A DNA stretch of 64,000 bases from the NCBI GenBank assembly GCA_964019425.1, contig OZ025797.1, forward strand, positions 1,214,277 to 1,278,276, given 5' to 3'. Each line of letters begins with the position of its first letter. The stretch's first letter is position 1. The position numbers and the translations under genes were made by a program. Of this stretch, positions 1 to 12,282 are shown piece by piece. This DNA comes from Flectonema sp. DT1601. Taxonomy: Eukaryota; Euglenozoa; Diplonemea; Diplonemida; Diplonemidae. Below the pieces are notes generated by a model, which was given only the letters and a program-made list of their open reading frames with translations, had not been told where the DNA came from and made no database searches.

Positions 1-193
1 CCTGCTCACGAGGTACTTCACGAAGCGTTGATGAGGTCTCTTGATCCATTGAACTAATCTTGTTTAACTTTCCCTTTCAGTTTGCTTTCCCTTTTTTTGT
101 TGTTCTTCACTTTGGTTCCAGTCAGCGTAAATTCAACAGTCGAAAAGTATCGCTAGCAACGTTTGGCTTTCGAACCCAATTTTTCTTTTGCAG

Positions 194-237
194 ATTATGA
201 ACTGCTACAGGACACAATGAACGAAATATATGATTGA
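194..237 (+). CDS. Possible last exon of an unidentified gene entering from the left edge
   Basis: A pyrimidine-rich stretch ending in CAG at 191-193 is followed by an open frame that reads YELLQDTMNEIYD and stops at 235-237. An A/T-rich stretch with overlapping AATAAA motifs near 513-527 could end the transcript. The upstream coding exon cannot be placed: no frame of the first 35 bases joins cleanly. I see this as a plausible terminal exon only; the protein family is unknown. Confidence 0.25.
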
Positions 238-1188
238 CGACCCTACTTCGTGTTTTTAAAGTAAATTTGAAAACATGTTACAACTACCGCAACACCATTT
301 TTGAACAATCCCCAAGTCATGACGATAGTAATTTCATTTTCTTTTTCTTTTATTCTCCCTTCCCCCCTCAGTACTTTTCTCCCACCAGGAGGACCAGTAC
401 CCTGGCGGGTTTCCCATTTATTATTTTACTTATGTATGTGTGGGGAGGTGCATCGCTTCAAGCCACAGACTCTTTACTGCTTTATTATTTAACACAATTT
501 AATCGGTTACATAAATAAATAAATAAAACTATTATCCACCTCATGAATCAATGACTTGGTAGATAGATTCTTCTTGGTCTGTGTTTGGTGTTGTAGTTAA
601 TGAAGGGAGAGGTTATAAGTGAAGGTGATGTTGGGTTAAGCATCACTCCCCCCACTCAAAGTCGACTTGTACGGATGCTATAAAATAATAAAATGTCTAA
701 CCTCACCCCAATGTAGTCGAGTCGTTGTGTTGCAGTTGTAGAAAGCATCGCATCGGATTCAGTTCTTGATATGCGATCCCAGTTTTCATTATCAGTTTGG
801 TCATCTCTCATCCCCCCAATCACCCTTAGTCACTGTATTTAAAACTAATGTTAAATTATCTTTATGTTTTTATGATACAACACAGTTGTAATTTTTACAA
901 AATCGAACATACAAACCCCCCATCTTTTGTAAATGTTTTTACGATACATTACATTTACTGAAGTCGTTTGTTGAACTCGTAATCTCCTGAGTTTTTTTTT
1001 TTTTTTTTTTTTTCTTCTCTGTTGCCTTTTTTTTTATCATAAGGAGTTGGGTTGGTTTTACAAAAGATGAGGGGATTATATTTTTAACCCTTTCTTTTTT
1101 TTCTTGATAAGAAACATGACCAGAAGCGCTTTTGGTTAAAAAAAAAAGGAAATCTCTTTTTTTTTTTTTTAAAAAAAACCATCGCTGT

Positions 1189-1220
<32 letters not shown>

Positions 1221-1919
1221 GGTCTTTTGTTTGCCGCGTGTGATGTGAAGTGACATCGTCTGGTGTTCATAAGTTTGAAATACATTTTCTCCTTTTTTTT
1301 TTTTGTATTTCATTCACTTTTTGGTAACTAAACAAATTTAAACAAGACTCGTACTCAAACTATATCGGTGTTCGTAAACCAGTTTTCTTGTTTCCTCCTC
1401 CTTTGCGACGATGAGATAATTTTTCAAAGGACTTTATTCTAAATAAGTGAGAGAAGTCTTCAAATTATTGGTTCGTGCATTTTTTGCCTAAGAATCGATT
1501 GTTTGTTGTTGAAAAAGAGAAAACTGTGAGTGCCTTCTGAATGGTTAAAATAAAAAAGAAGAAGACGGGAAAAAAAAAAGAGAAGAGAAGAGAAGAATTA
1601 TGTGAAACAAAAACATCCTTTTTGACTTATAGTCAGAACCGGATGTTTGTGTTGTTAGCTTTCCTTTCTTTTTTTGTTGTTGTTTTTCTTTAATTTTTTT
1701 TCTTTTTATATTATGTTATTATTATTATCGTCACTAAGACATTTGATAATAAGCAGCCTTCACTACCATCGGATTCACTTCTTTTGGTTCAAACTGAATG
1801 TTGAGAATATCATAACAACCATAACCGTATTTCACGACAGGATCTTATTGTTTGTGGAAGAGTTGTTGTATTTTATATTATTTTATTATTGTTTTATAGT
1901 AATGTTTCTATTCACTTAT
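238..1919. other. Spacer with long poly(T)/poly(A) runs
   Basis: No supported gene. The first ~300 bp may be the 3' UTR of the gene entering from the left. The rest is AT-rich with T-runs of 10-24 bases (about 995-1015, 1160-1220) and A-runs. Open frames here are homopolymer artefacts (poly-Lys or poly-Phe). A ~45-bp sequence at about 843-888 recurs, slightly diverged, at about 40623-40671. A TTATAG ends at 1920 just before the next gene and is a candidate splice acceptor. Confidence 0.6.
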
Positions 1920-1937
1920 AGCTGTCCATATCAAAAC

Positions 1938-4900
1938 ATGTCACATGGCGGCACACATGATGAAGATGACGATGATGATGAAACACAGTTAGACAGAGCT
2001 CTCGCTGACACAGAAATTGATATTTCTGAAAGAGTTCCCTGTCGACAACTAACATACAAAACTGTTACTTGGGCTGAGGAAGATATTAATAAAAAAGTTC
2101 CTAAAGAATTGACATCAATAGACGACATGCAAATCGTTGGTGTTTGCACTGGTGACAGACGTGAAAAGACAACTGAAAAAGTAAAGATAATAATCCCTAA
2201 CGCTGACATTGATGAGGTTTGTGTTAACTGTTTTCTATTTCATTTGTACGCGACACCAGAATCTGTAAAGGTTTTAATAGAACAAAACAGGAATTTGATA
2301 TTAACGACGTCCTTCGAAACGATCACGTTGTAGAAATAGATGAGAGATGGGCATCTACCCGATTACAGTTTGATGAATTAATTCAAAGAGGAGAAGAACA
2401 AGATAATTTATTATTAGAAGCAATAAATGACTTGCGGACGCTTGAAATGCCCGAGTTATTCAAACCTCAACCTGCAAGCGAAGAGAGAGAACCACGCAGC
2501 CCCAGCCCTGCTCCATCTCTTCATCTGAGTGACGTATCCGACGAGGAGGACAGACAGCTACTCGTTGATGACACAACGATGATAGAAAGTTGTAATCAGC
2601 AACTGTCAAGTGACTACGTTGATATGATTAAAACAACTAATCAAAATAGAATATTAATCAACTCAATGGTTGAGGAAGATTTCATTCAGAAAGTTGAATC
2701 TCAAAAACAAAAGATTGAATCACTTCAGGCCGTCTTATTACAAAACGTTGAATGCGAACCTCTCAGTGAACCTCTCGAACAGCAGGACGCTGCGGTGGTA
2801 GCTTTCGCAGAGATCGGAAAACAAATATCGCAAACGATGAATAAATTCACCGCTTCTGAACAATCACAATCCAATAGTACTCCACACGAACATCTCATCA
2901 CTCAAATCGTCGACAGAAGCGAACACTTTGAAGTCAACCTGCAGAAACAAGAAGAGCTCTCGGATAAAAAAATCATTGATGACGGAATAGAACTTGCCGC
3001 TTCACAGAAAAGACAACAGGAAAAGAGAGAAGCGATGAGGGAACTGATCGAAGCAGAAGATCGAGCAGAGCGTGAAAAGCAAGCCAAAGAGATGGCGCAA
3101 GCTGAGGCTGAGTCAAAAAGAATGCGAATAGCAGAACGGGGAAGGCTACTAATTATTCAACAGAATAGAGAAAAAGTGATTATGGAGTGTTGTGAGGCCG
3201 ATACTAAATTATACATCTCACGACTTCAACAAACAGAACAACGAAATGCTGCTCTTTCTAGAGCTCGAAAGTTAGCTGCTGAACAGGAATTTATCGAAGA
3301 ACAGGACACCTTCATAGCAAATGGCATATCAACTCTTCGACAGTGTATCACTTCCTGTTATGGTGAAATAGAAAGTATCTTATCGCAGTGTAGTTCTTTG
3401 AAAAAACTACACTCAGACCAAGTGAGTGAACAACGTGACCTTTACACGACTTGCTTTGCTGAGAAGAATTGTATTATAAAAATTTTTAGATCAGAAGCCA
3501 ATGACATTTCGGAGTCTTTTGAAAACCACATCGAATCTATAAACGTGGAGTTGATAAATTACTATTCTGAAGAGAAAAAAGATCGCCAAATCCTCCTCAC
3601 CGAAGAATCACAATGCTATGAAGAACTCGTTTTAAATGCATGTGGTGAACAGGCTGCTGTTCACAGAGTTGTTATTCAATCGCAGCTTGAGTCTAAAAAA
3701 CGTCTTTCCAGACACAAAGCCGCTACCACAACTGCTTCAGAAATTGAATTACTCAGGAATCGAACTGGATGTTTTTTTAAAAAGTCTCAAACGAAGAATG
3801 AGAGTATGCCTTGGTTAGCTGCCTTGCAATCCTTACATCAGAATCTAAGTAAGTGGAGAGATGATGGAGGGGATGGACTGTGTGTTATTGAAACTATCAG
3901 AAGGAGGAAAGTTTCCTGTTTTGCTGCATCACCAAAGAACAACTGTCCGATAAGCGAAGAACTAACCACATCACATCCATTTGGTATCACGCAGTTGCGT
4001 ACTCGTCCAGATAATTATATAATGGAGGGATACGATGCAATGGTATTCTGTGATTTATCATCAGAAGAAGTTACTTTGACCAGAAAGATTAAGAAAATAA
4101 ACCTATCTGGTAATAGGATATCTTCGATTGCAATTCAACAAGGAGATTTATTTATTAATTGTGAAGAGATATCTGTTTCAGATAACAGTTTGGATGCGAA
4201 TTGTTTTTCTCAATTAATAAGTTCTTTTGGAAATGTTAAAAAGATCGTCGCAGACTCAAACAGGATTTCATCCATTCCAATGGAAATGTCTTGTTTAAGA
4301 AACTTACACATCTTATCTTTGCGAAGCAATTGTCTTTCGGATTCCTCAGCTGTTGTTGGATGCAATAGTTTACATACTTTAGATCTGTTAGGAAATAATC
4401 TGCTTGATTTTAATTTAGACCATCTCAGTACTTTAACATTTTTAAACTTATCAAGGAATGCATTGCGTACTGTGAATTCAGTTTTTTTAAACTGTCCAAT
4501 ACTCCGATCATGTCATTTAAATAACAACAGGATTCACTCTTTGCCGATCATATTTCGTTCTGTGCTTCTGCAGGAACTTTGGATCGGTGACAACGAACTT
4601 GTTGGTATCCCAGATTTAACTCACCTCCCTCTCCTTGAAGTGTTGTACCTTCAGGGTAATATGATAGAGGATGTTACGGGAATAAAAAATTGTCAAAACT
4701 TAACTTTCTTCGATATTTCTTTCAACAAATTGTCTGACGTTGGCAACACCACCAACGCCCTTCGGGGTCTCAAAAAACTGAGTCGGCTGTCAATTAATGA
4801 AAACCCTATTTGGAACTCATCTGCTTCACTTATTGAACCGATACTTCTGGAAAACCTCCCTGCTTTGCGGATCCTTAATTCTGATCCCGTCGATCCCCGA

Positions 4901-5944
4901 ACTGATATCACAATTCCGACTGAAAAAGTATCCGATCTGGGAATCGAACTTGCACTCTATCCTGGGGTTTGTGGGATCCAAAATGAAGATTTTGCTGGAC
5001 TGAAAAAGAAATATGTGACAAGAGAATCAGAGAAGGAAGTAGCTTACGCTGTTGAAACTGCAACACTGTGTGAGCAAAGCTACCTACTTCACTCAAAGGG
5101 TAATGTTAAAGCAGAAGGGATAAGTAGAATATGGAGAACTAATCAAGTATACGCAGACTATAAAAACAACAGAAGAAGACATAATGCCTCAGGAACCATC
5201 GCTAGGTGGTTCAAGACTGCTTTAGTACAACAAAAGCGAAACACAGCTGCAAGGAGAATCCAACGTATTGTTCGTGGTTCCCTCCTCCGTTGGAAGTTAA
5301 CCAGAGGGAAGTGGATTGATGAAGACGCGTACAACTACAGTCAGATTGATGAACCTGAATTCTCACCTGAAATTGATACTTCACAGTTTGAAGACATGGG
5401 GAAGATTCTAACAGATGCTCTTCAGAAACAGGCTGGTTCTCAAAACTCAATAAAATCACCAACAGCACCACCACCACCACAACCACCTCCTCCTCCAGTA
5501 ATAGTTCCAACACCACCTCGAGTTGATTCATTCAGAAGTACTTCAGAAAGTAGTAATGGATGTGGTAGTCACTCACCTCATTCAGTCATGACTGCTGAGG
5601 AGGATTCTGTTCCGTTATCTGGAGCAACATTAGCATGGAGTGCAGGGATGAATAAAAGAGTTAAAAAGTTTCAAACTATTAAAAAGAAACGACTTGCAGA
5701 AGAACGCTTCCTATTAGATAAGAATAAAACCCTTGATAACAAGCAGGCTGTTATCAGAAGAACAGTCAGCGATCGTAGCAGAGCCAGTGCGAAACCTCAA
5801 CCTCGACCTCCAAATACATCGAATCGATGTACAGATGACGACTTAGAAGTAGAATCGATGAACAGCACTACGACGTCATCAATGAGAAGAGGTTCACTTC
5901 CTCCTCTTCAAAGTGATTCATCATCTGAAGCCGCAAAGAAATGA
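1938..5944 (+). CDS. LRRIQ1-like coiled-coil / leucine-rich repeat / IQ-motif protein
   Basis: Two exons, 1938-2216 and 2291-5944, around a 74-bp GT...CAG intron. Splicing keeps the frame (…ADIDE | EFDIND…) and gives about 1310 residues. Visible parts: an acidic N-terminus; charged coiled-coil segments (residues ~210-580, rich in Glu/Lys/Gln); about ten leucine-rich repeats (~690-930, motifs such as INLSGNRISSI, LHILSLRSNCL, LEVLYLQGNMI); an IQ motif (~1076-1096, AARRIQRIVRGSLLRWKL) that would bind calmodulin; and a Pro-rich, Ser-rich tail with PPPP runs. The order coiled coil, LRR, IQ matches metazoan LRRIQ1, a protein linked to cilia, so a flagellar or basal-body role is inferred. The ATG at 1938 lies 17 nt after a TTATAG acceptor-like site. 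CEP97-type proteins are an alternative. Confidence 0.88.
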
Positions 5945-6182
5945 TAATTGAGATGTCAATAATGACCTCGACCTTCCGTACTTAAAGCCGATGTTATTTT
6001 TCGCTGCTGTGAAGCAGGTTTTGGTTTTTTTTTCTTTAAATATGTTACTTACACCGTGTTGGTTAGTTTTTGTTATAATCAGTTTTGGGGAAAATAGATT
6101 TTATTTTATTTAATTGAATCGGTTGATTGGTTTTGTGTACTTATCTACATCTCTTTTTTAGATTTATTAATAACTTCATAAA

Positions 6183-6863
6183 ATGGTTGCCTTCGACGCA
6201 GGAGAACAGACTTGCAGAGCTTTCCAGAAGCAGGTATGTTTTTATTACGATGATGTAATTATTAACTTGGAATTGAAAAATAATAATACACAACAAAAAA
6301 CAGGGTAACGTCTTCCCAGCCACTAAGCGTGCTGTGAAGTCGAAGTACCAGAAGAACAGCAAGGGTAACCTTAGACAGTGGAAGACCGTTGGTTTGGGAT
6401 TCAAGACCCCAAAGGACGCCATTACCGGAACCTACGTTGACAACAAGTGCCCATGGACTGGAAAGGTCTCAATCCGTGGACGTATCCTTCGTGGAATTAT
6501 TAAGAGTACCAAGATGGAGCGTACCGTTGTTGTTCGTCGTGATTACCTTCACTGGGTTACCAAGTACCAGAGATACGAAAAGCGTCACATGAACTTCGCT
6601 GCCCACTGCAGTCCAGCGTTCCCAGTTAAGAAGGTTTGTGTGTTTCTAATTACAAATACCACCACACCTTTAGTACTCTCTGAGTGATGATATGATTCAA
6701 TTTTCATAAACTCATAATATTTTTAACAACACAGGTTGGTGACGAAGTTGTTGCCGGACAGTGCCGTCCTCTTTCAAAGACTGTTCGTTTCAACGTCTTG
6801 AAGATCAACCCAAAGGGTAAGCAACGTCTCGAGACCCGCTTCAGAAAGTTCAACAAGTTCTAA
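6183..6863 (+). CDS. RPS11: 40S ribosomal protein S11, copy 1
   Basis: Three exons: 6183-6233, 6304-6633 and 6735-6863, giving 169 residues (human RPS11 has 158). Introns are 70 and 101 bp with GTATGT/GTTTGT donors and CAG acceptors. The protein (uS17 family) starts [17 protein letters not shown] and contains [18 protein letters not shown], typical of eukaryotic S11; it binds 18S rRNA in the small subunit. Only 238 bp separate it from the upstream gene. A TTTTTTAG acceptor-like site ends 21 nt before the ATG. Exons 2 and 3 are nearly base-identical to the next two copies, and intron 2 is identical to that of copy 3, which suggests recent gene conversion. Confidence 0.97.
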
Positions 6864-7146
6864 GAAGCTGTTTATTCATCTGATCACTCGTCGGTAGGAC
6901 CAATCATTTTAAAAAAAAACGGAAAAAAAAATAAAAAAAAATAAAGAGGGAGTGATAAAGATGTATCCCATTGGTACCTCATCATGAAGTTATGGCTGTG
7001 GATGTTGTGAATCAAGACTTGTGTTTTGTATTTATTTTATACAGCAGGGGAATCTCATACAAAATAATAATCAGAGTCGTTGTTTAGATCATCGCATTGG
7101 AGTAGCTCTTCATCCCCTCCTTCAGTAATCACATAACCCTACAAAA

Positions 7147-7991
7147 ATGGTAGCCTTTGACGCAGGAGAACAGACTTGCAGAGCTTTCCAGAAGCAGGTA
7201 TGTTTTTATTTAACTTTGAATTACAAACCCGTTGCATCAAGACTTGTGTTCTATTCTGCCATTGATCTTTCACCTGTCTGCCGTTCACCACTTGGGGCCA
7301 AGCTGAGATAAAAGGTGCGGCATTCAGTTCACACGACCTCAACTCCTTGCTTGGGATTGTAGTGTTGTTAACTTGGAATTGAATAACTGCACGTTGCAAA
7401 CCAAAAAACAAAAAAACAGGGTAACGTCTTCCCAGCCACTAAGCGTGCTGTGAAGTCGAAGTACCAGAAGAACAGCAAGGGTAACCTTAGACAGTGGAAG
7501 ACCGTTGGTTTGGGATTCAAGACCCCAAAGGACGCCATTACCGGAACCTACGTTGACAACAAGTGCCCATGGACTGGAAAGGTTTCAATCCGTGGACGTA
7601 TCCTTCGTGGAATTATTAAGAGTACCAAGATGGAGCGTACCGTTGTTGTTCGTCGTGATTACCTTCACTGGGTTACCAAGTACCAGAGATACGAAAAGCG
7701 TCACATGAACTTCGCTGCCCACTGCAGTCCAGCGTTCCCAGTTAAGAAGGTTTGTGTGTTTCTTACAATAAGACTTTGTACACCACATCTTATTACCTAT
7801 TCACCTCTCTTAGTACCTGTTCACCTTTGGTTGATTTAATTTTCATACTTTTAACAACACAGGTTGGTGACGAAGTTGTTGCCGGACAGTGCCGTCCTCT
7901 TTCAAAGACTGTTCGTTTCAACGTCTTGAAGATCAACCCAAAGGGTAAGCAACGTCTCGAGACCCGCTTCAGAAAGTTCAACAAGTTCTAA
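7147..7991 (+). CDS. RPS11: 40S ribosomal protein S11, copy 2
   Basis: Exons 7147-7197, 7420-7749 and 7863-7991 encode the same 169-residue protein as copy 1. Intron 1 is unusually long for this window (222 bp against 70 and 100 in its sisters) and intron 2 (113 bp) differs from the shared intron 2 of copies 1 and 3. A CTCCTTCAG acceptor-like site ends 21 nt before the ATG. An AATAAA at 8128-8133 lies about 140 bp after the stop. Exon identity reaches silent sites, so the copies are recent or are kept alike by conversion. All three frames are intact. Confidence 0.97.
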
Positions 7992-8141
7992 GAAGCTGAT
8001 TTAGTGTCATCACTGCCTGTCAGTTAGGGTGCCAATAGGAATTCACAATGGAAATTGTTCTGACATTCTTATTTATTCCTTTTTTTACAGGTACTCAAAT
8101 GGACTAGGGGGATTGTGATATTTTCTGAATAAAGCAATCAC

Positions 8142-8204
8142 AATAATATCACAATACCACACAATAATATCACAATACCACACAATAATATCACAATACC
8201 ACAG
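8142..8204. repeat. Minisatellite, three 21-bp units
   Basis: Three tandem 21-bp units (aataatatcacaataccaca plus c or g) follow the AATAAA of RPS11 copy 2. They lie in the spacer before copy 3 and are non-coding. Confidence 0.85.
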
Positions 8205-8369
8205 AATACCGACCAGTAAAATAACAAATCGAGAGTAGTCAACGTGTGACGTAATCTATCGTTCGAAGTGGCTAGAGAGATGGAATACAACAACTTCTGT
8301 TTCAGTCTTACTTTCTTTTAATTTGCACTAAAATTATCTCCCAACAGTTAATTAAGAAGAAGGAGCAAA

Positions 8370-9077
8370 ATGACTTTCGACGCCGGTGAACAGACTTGCA
8401 GAGCTTTCCAGAAGCAGGTATGTTTTCCTTGTTCACTGGAACTTGTTTTTTAGCACAGTGGTGTCTGACGAAACTCATCAAAAAGGTTCTAAAACGAACC
8501 TAATAAAAAAAAAATAGGGTAACGTCTTCCCAGCCACTAAGCGTGCTGTGAAGTCGAAGTACCAGAAGAACAGCAAGGGTAACCTTAGACAGTGGAAGAC
8601 CGTTGGTTTGGGATTCAAGACCCCAAAGGACGCCATCACCGGAACCTACGTTGACAAGAAGTGCCCATGGACTGGAAAGGTTTCAATCCGTGGACGTATC
8701 CTTCGTGGAATTATTAAGAGTACCAAGATGGAGCGTACCGTTGTTGTTCGTCGTGATTACCTTCACTGGGTTACCAAGTACCAGAGATACGAAAAGCGTC
8801 ACATGAACTTCGCTGCCCACTGCAGTCCAGCGTTCCCAGTTAAGAAGGTTTGTGTGTTTCTAATTACAAATACCACCACACCTTTAGTACTCTCTGAGTG
8901 ATGATATGATTCAATTTTCATAAACTCATAATATTTTTAACAACACAGGTTGGTGACGAAGTTGTTGCCGGACAGTGCCGTCCTCTTTCAAAGACTGTTC
9001 GTTTCAACGTCTTGAAGATCAACCCAAAGGGTAAGCAACGTCTCGAGACCCGCTTCAGAAAGTTCAACAAGTTCTAA
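8370..9077 (+). CDS. RPS11: 40S ribosomal protein S11, copy 3
   Basis: Exons 8370-8417, 8518-8847 and 8949-9077, giving 168 residues. Exon 1 starts MTFDAG rather than MVAFDAG and so is one codon shorter. One replacement, Asn to Lys in the VDNKCPW segment (here VDKKCPW), separates it from the other copies in exon 2. Intron 1 (100 bp, ending TAG) is unrelated to that of the other copies, while intron 2 matches copy 1 base for base. Its CCAACAG acceptor-like site ends 22 nt before the ATG. A complete gene by all visible criteria. Confidence 0.97.
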
Positions 9078-9857
9078 ACAGCTTGTTCACGTTACTGAGC
9101 GTTATCGTGTAGTGGTGGCAGCAGAAATGTGTTTCTTCTTATTGTTATCAAATTTCTGCAACAACAAAAAAGTGTCGTAGTTTATTTTTTCGTTGCATTG
9201 CGGGTGACTCTGCACTGGATTTCAATTTCTTTTCAGTCTCATTTTCCTCACAGGACTACAAACAGATCTGATTTACTTGAAACTTCCTGCTCTGTTACTC
9301 ACATCAAATTTCTTTTTTCGCTGTTTCTGCATGCCACTTATTGGGCAATTCTTCTTTTGATTCTCCTCACTAAATGATGAATAATATTCGAACAATCCAA
9401 CTCTGATCGACCTTTGATGTAAAACACCCTATTTAGGAAGAGCCGTCTGATGTTGTGCTTTGTTTGTCTTGTGTCCCTTAATTTCTTGATCAGTTCACAC
9501 AACTGCGAACGTCTCAATATTTGTGAAGAGCTGTCCCACAATTTATTGAGGACAGTAACCAGTCTTCTGACTTTTAAAATGCCTGGAAAGGTGATGTGAC
9601 AAAGTGAGCCACTGTCTGTTAAAAATACACATTCACCACCTTGACCAGGACAAAAGAAAACACCCGCTGCCTATCGAAAATAATTTTGAGATTTTTGCTA
9701 TTCACTAAAAGTGATGCTATTTTTTTTCGCTGTTCAGTGAACTTCACTATCAATTACAATTTTTTTTTGCATTCGGTTTCGTGCACAAACAAAAAATCAC
9801 AGTGTTATATCATTATTTTCTGTATAGTTGAAGTTAAAGCCAATTCTTTTTTTGCAT
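9078..9857. other. Spacer between RPS11 copy 3 and the piggyBac element
   Basis: No gene recognised. The open frames here (60-84 codons) have low-complexity translations. The motif gtgcacaaacaaaaaa near 9782 recurs near 11692, on the far side of the transposon. Confidence 0.5.
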
Positions 9858-11615
9858 TTAACCCTTACACCACCGGAGCTGATATATCAGTCTGAAAAAT
9901 TTTTTTTTTTTTGCTAAGTGAAAATTTTGCATTTCTGAGTACAACGATTTCACGGGAGAGGTATTATTGAGATGTCTTTTATGTTCCTTATGTGTTGCGC
10001 CGCAATAGTTTTTATTAAATGGTAAATTTTCCATTTGCTAAAGCTGGCCAAAATCAACTTGGGAAATATGTCGGTCCACAGTTCTGATGAGGATGCAACA
10101 GTATTTGTTAATCCATCGTCGGTGTGCTCCGATTCGTCACTTGACGAAGTATCTGACTCCAAATGGGGAGGGGAGGTAACAAGGGTTACCAAGAATAAAA
10201 ACGCGTTTCCAAGAAACGTTAAAGATTAGAGTTGCACGCAAGTCGGAGCTGCAGGTTTTTGAGTTTTTCTTCGGATAGTCAGTTTTCCAGCTGATGAAGA
10301 AAAACTCTGAGGTCTATGCCTCACAGAGGGGAAGGAAATTTAAAACCAGTACGCAGGAGCGAAGGGCCTTTGTTGGCACAACACTACTGACGCGCCTCCC
10401 AATAAAATCTAACCTAGGGGATTCCTGGGGTTTGAATGACATGCTGTTGACCCCCCCTGTTGTTCTTTCCGCAAGTGTTTTCACGTAATCGCTTTGCCGA
10501 AATACTGAGGAACTTACACTTCTCTGCGATATTACCTGCTCCCGAGCATGAGGATCCGAAGTGGAGACGTGTATTTTGAATTCCTTTATCCTGATGCGAC
10601 GTGGGCATGGTGGAATTTGGACGGATAGTAGTGAATCTGGCTGGAGAAGCAAGAGATTCTTATCCTTCAAATTGGCTTTGTTTTGGGCAGCTTAGGTACA
10701 TTTAAACGTACCAGAGCGGCACCAACACTATTAATAACACCATCAGTACCGCCTTCTCCACAATCAGTATCAATCCCTGATCGCCTCAAGCCAGCTTTGG
10801 GACACTACCCCGGAAAGATGGAAAAGGCTCGTCAGTGTGCAGTTCGCGCAAAGCGCGCACAATCACTAGATTACTGTGAGCGATGCAACCAAGCGCTTTG
10901 TGCTTACCCATATTTCAAAAGGTATCACATTCTCCAAAACTACAAAATTCCTTGTGATGTTCCTAAACCGCCAACTTCCCAAAAATCCAGTATGCCAGGC
11001 TGGTGGGGTAAAGAGGTGGAAGTTTATAGATCCAGCCCAACACGGTCTGATCTAAGTAGCTGCACTGTTACTAATGAAGTTCCATGATCTGGGATCGATG
11101 TTATTTGTATTTTTCGAGCTTATCAACCCCGATGCGGTAATCCTCCTGTGTGTCTGAACCTGCTGTGCCATGATGCGGGTTGTTTGTGTATTTTCCGCGA
11201 CCACAGAGGGCTTTTACAAGCTCAAAAAACAGGGAAAAAATCTGATTTTTCGATTTAATATCGGCCGTGATTTGGCATTCTCTTTACTTGGGCTCCCTCT
11301 GACATGATGTTGCGCAGAAACATCATCCCTTTCAAAATACGGGAAGGGAATAACATGCAGCTGCTATGAATGGAAACCGTTGAGTACGTTATTGCGACAC
11401 TGCCGACTTTGTTAGTTCTGCTGAATGTGCAACAACGCACCAAGGTACGCACCGTTAGGTGTGTGGGTGACAGGTGCTATTGACCCGTAGGAGTAGTTGT
11501 GTCCGGTTTGGTACATAGGTTTTCTGGGGGGGTACGGCACCTTTTCTCTTTTTGAAAAAACAGTAAAATTTTGGACCCGTTGTTTTGGGGGTTCTTACGG
11601 TGGTGTAAGGGTTAA
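9858..11615 (+). mobile_element. piggyBac-superfamily DNA transposon, internally deleted (copy 1)
   Basis: The element is bounded by TTAA at 9858-9861 and 11612-11615, the hallmark piggyBac target duplication. Its terminal inverted repeats begin CCCTTACACCACCG. Inside, on the + strand, are remnants of a transposase: an acidic N-terminal stretch, a helical domain segment, and a Cys-rich C-terminal zinc domain. The DDD catalytic core is missing, so it cannot move itself; it could be mobilised only by a complete relative. A second copy lies inverted at 49644-51073. Confidence 0.93.
10035..11087 (+). pseudogene. piggyBac transposase remnant, copy 1
   Basis: Pieces in order: an acidic N-terminus (10035-10229, with NMSVHSSDEDATVF); an N-terminal domain piece (10294-10440, VYASQRGRKFKTSTQERRAF, like family members' YA…K…T..E..AF); the family motif NRFAEILRNLHFS (about 10490-10530) in a different frame; and the C-terminal zinc domain (10801-10950, QCAVRAKRAQSLDYCERC … CAYPYFKRYH) running to a stop at 11087. 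At least one frameshift separates the N-terminal pieces. The region that should carry the three catalytic aspartates is absent, so the gene is dead. Confidence 0.88.
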
Positions 11616-12282
11616 CAAGTAAAAACGAAAAAGAATATTGGCAGCACGTACTCCTTTAGCTTTATCAAGTCTAAATCGGTTCACAGTTTTGTGCACAAAC
11701 AAAAAACTCACAAAATGTCGAAAGTAGATATCCCAAGAATTCGACTGGTTAACTGTCGAGGTGCCTCATATTCCGGAAGTGCGCATCTGTCAGCGAAGGA
11801 ACATGCAGAAACAGTTATGGAATTAACTGTAGTGGAGAGTGACGATGGATCCACATAGGGTCGTCACATAGTTGGAAAACCTAAAAACCCCTTCTGGCCT
11901 GAATTATGTGTTGGCAGGTTTGCAACAGCGTTACAGCACAGTCAACGGAAAAGCAATCCAGGAGACTGCTGCAGAGGGCGGGGGGGCAGTGTCGCACAAA
12001 ATGCGACACTTGCTGAGATTGACGGCGCTGCCAGTATACGGAGCCACTAATTGGCCTCGCGCGGCAAACTCACAAAGGGTTATTTTGGAGGAAAGAGGAA
12101 GTATTGAATGGAGGAAAAAACCACACGATGTGTGGGGGACCTGTTCCGGAAGGGACGCAAGGCAAAAAGCGGATCGGAAGACCGCCGAAAAAATCACTTG
12201 CCATAGTGAACCAAAGAACTCGAGGCAAAGATCAACTTGGGAGAGTTGCAACCACAGTCGGCGAACCAAGCTAGAGAAAAAT
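11616..12282 (+). other. Spacer with a possible gene relic carrying an AT-hook
   Basis: A short frame from the ATG at 11715 reads MSKVDIPRIRLVNCRG… and stops at about 11857. Further down, a different frame ending in a stop near 12273 reads KKRIGRPPKKSLAIVNQRT, where GRPPKK is an AT-hook core. The region is GC-richer than its neighbours. It could be a decayed gene or transposon part; no family was recognised. Confidence 0.35.

Noticed and set aside
939-1313. Minus-strand ORF of 124 codons
   Set aside because: Poly-Lys from T-runs on the + strand; no coding signal.
11255-11452. 65-codon antisense ORF shared by both piggyBac copies
   Set aside because: Shared through copy identity; lies opposite the transposase sense strand near the element end and matches no family.
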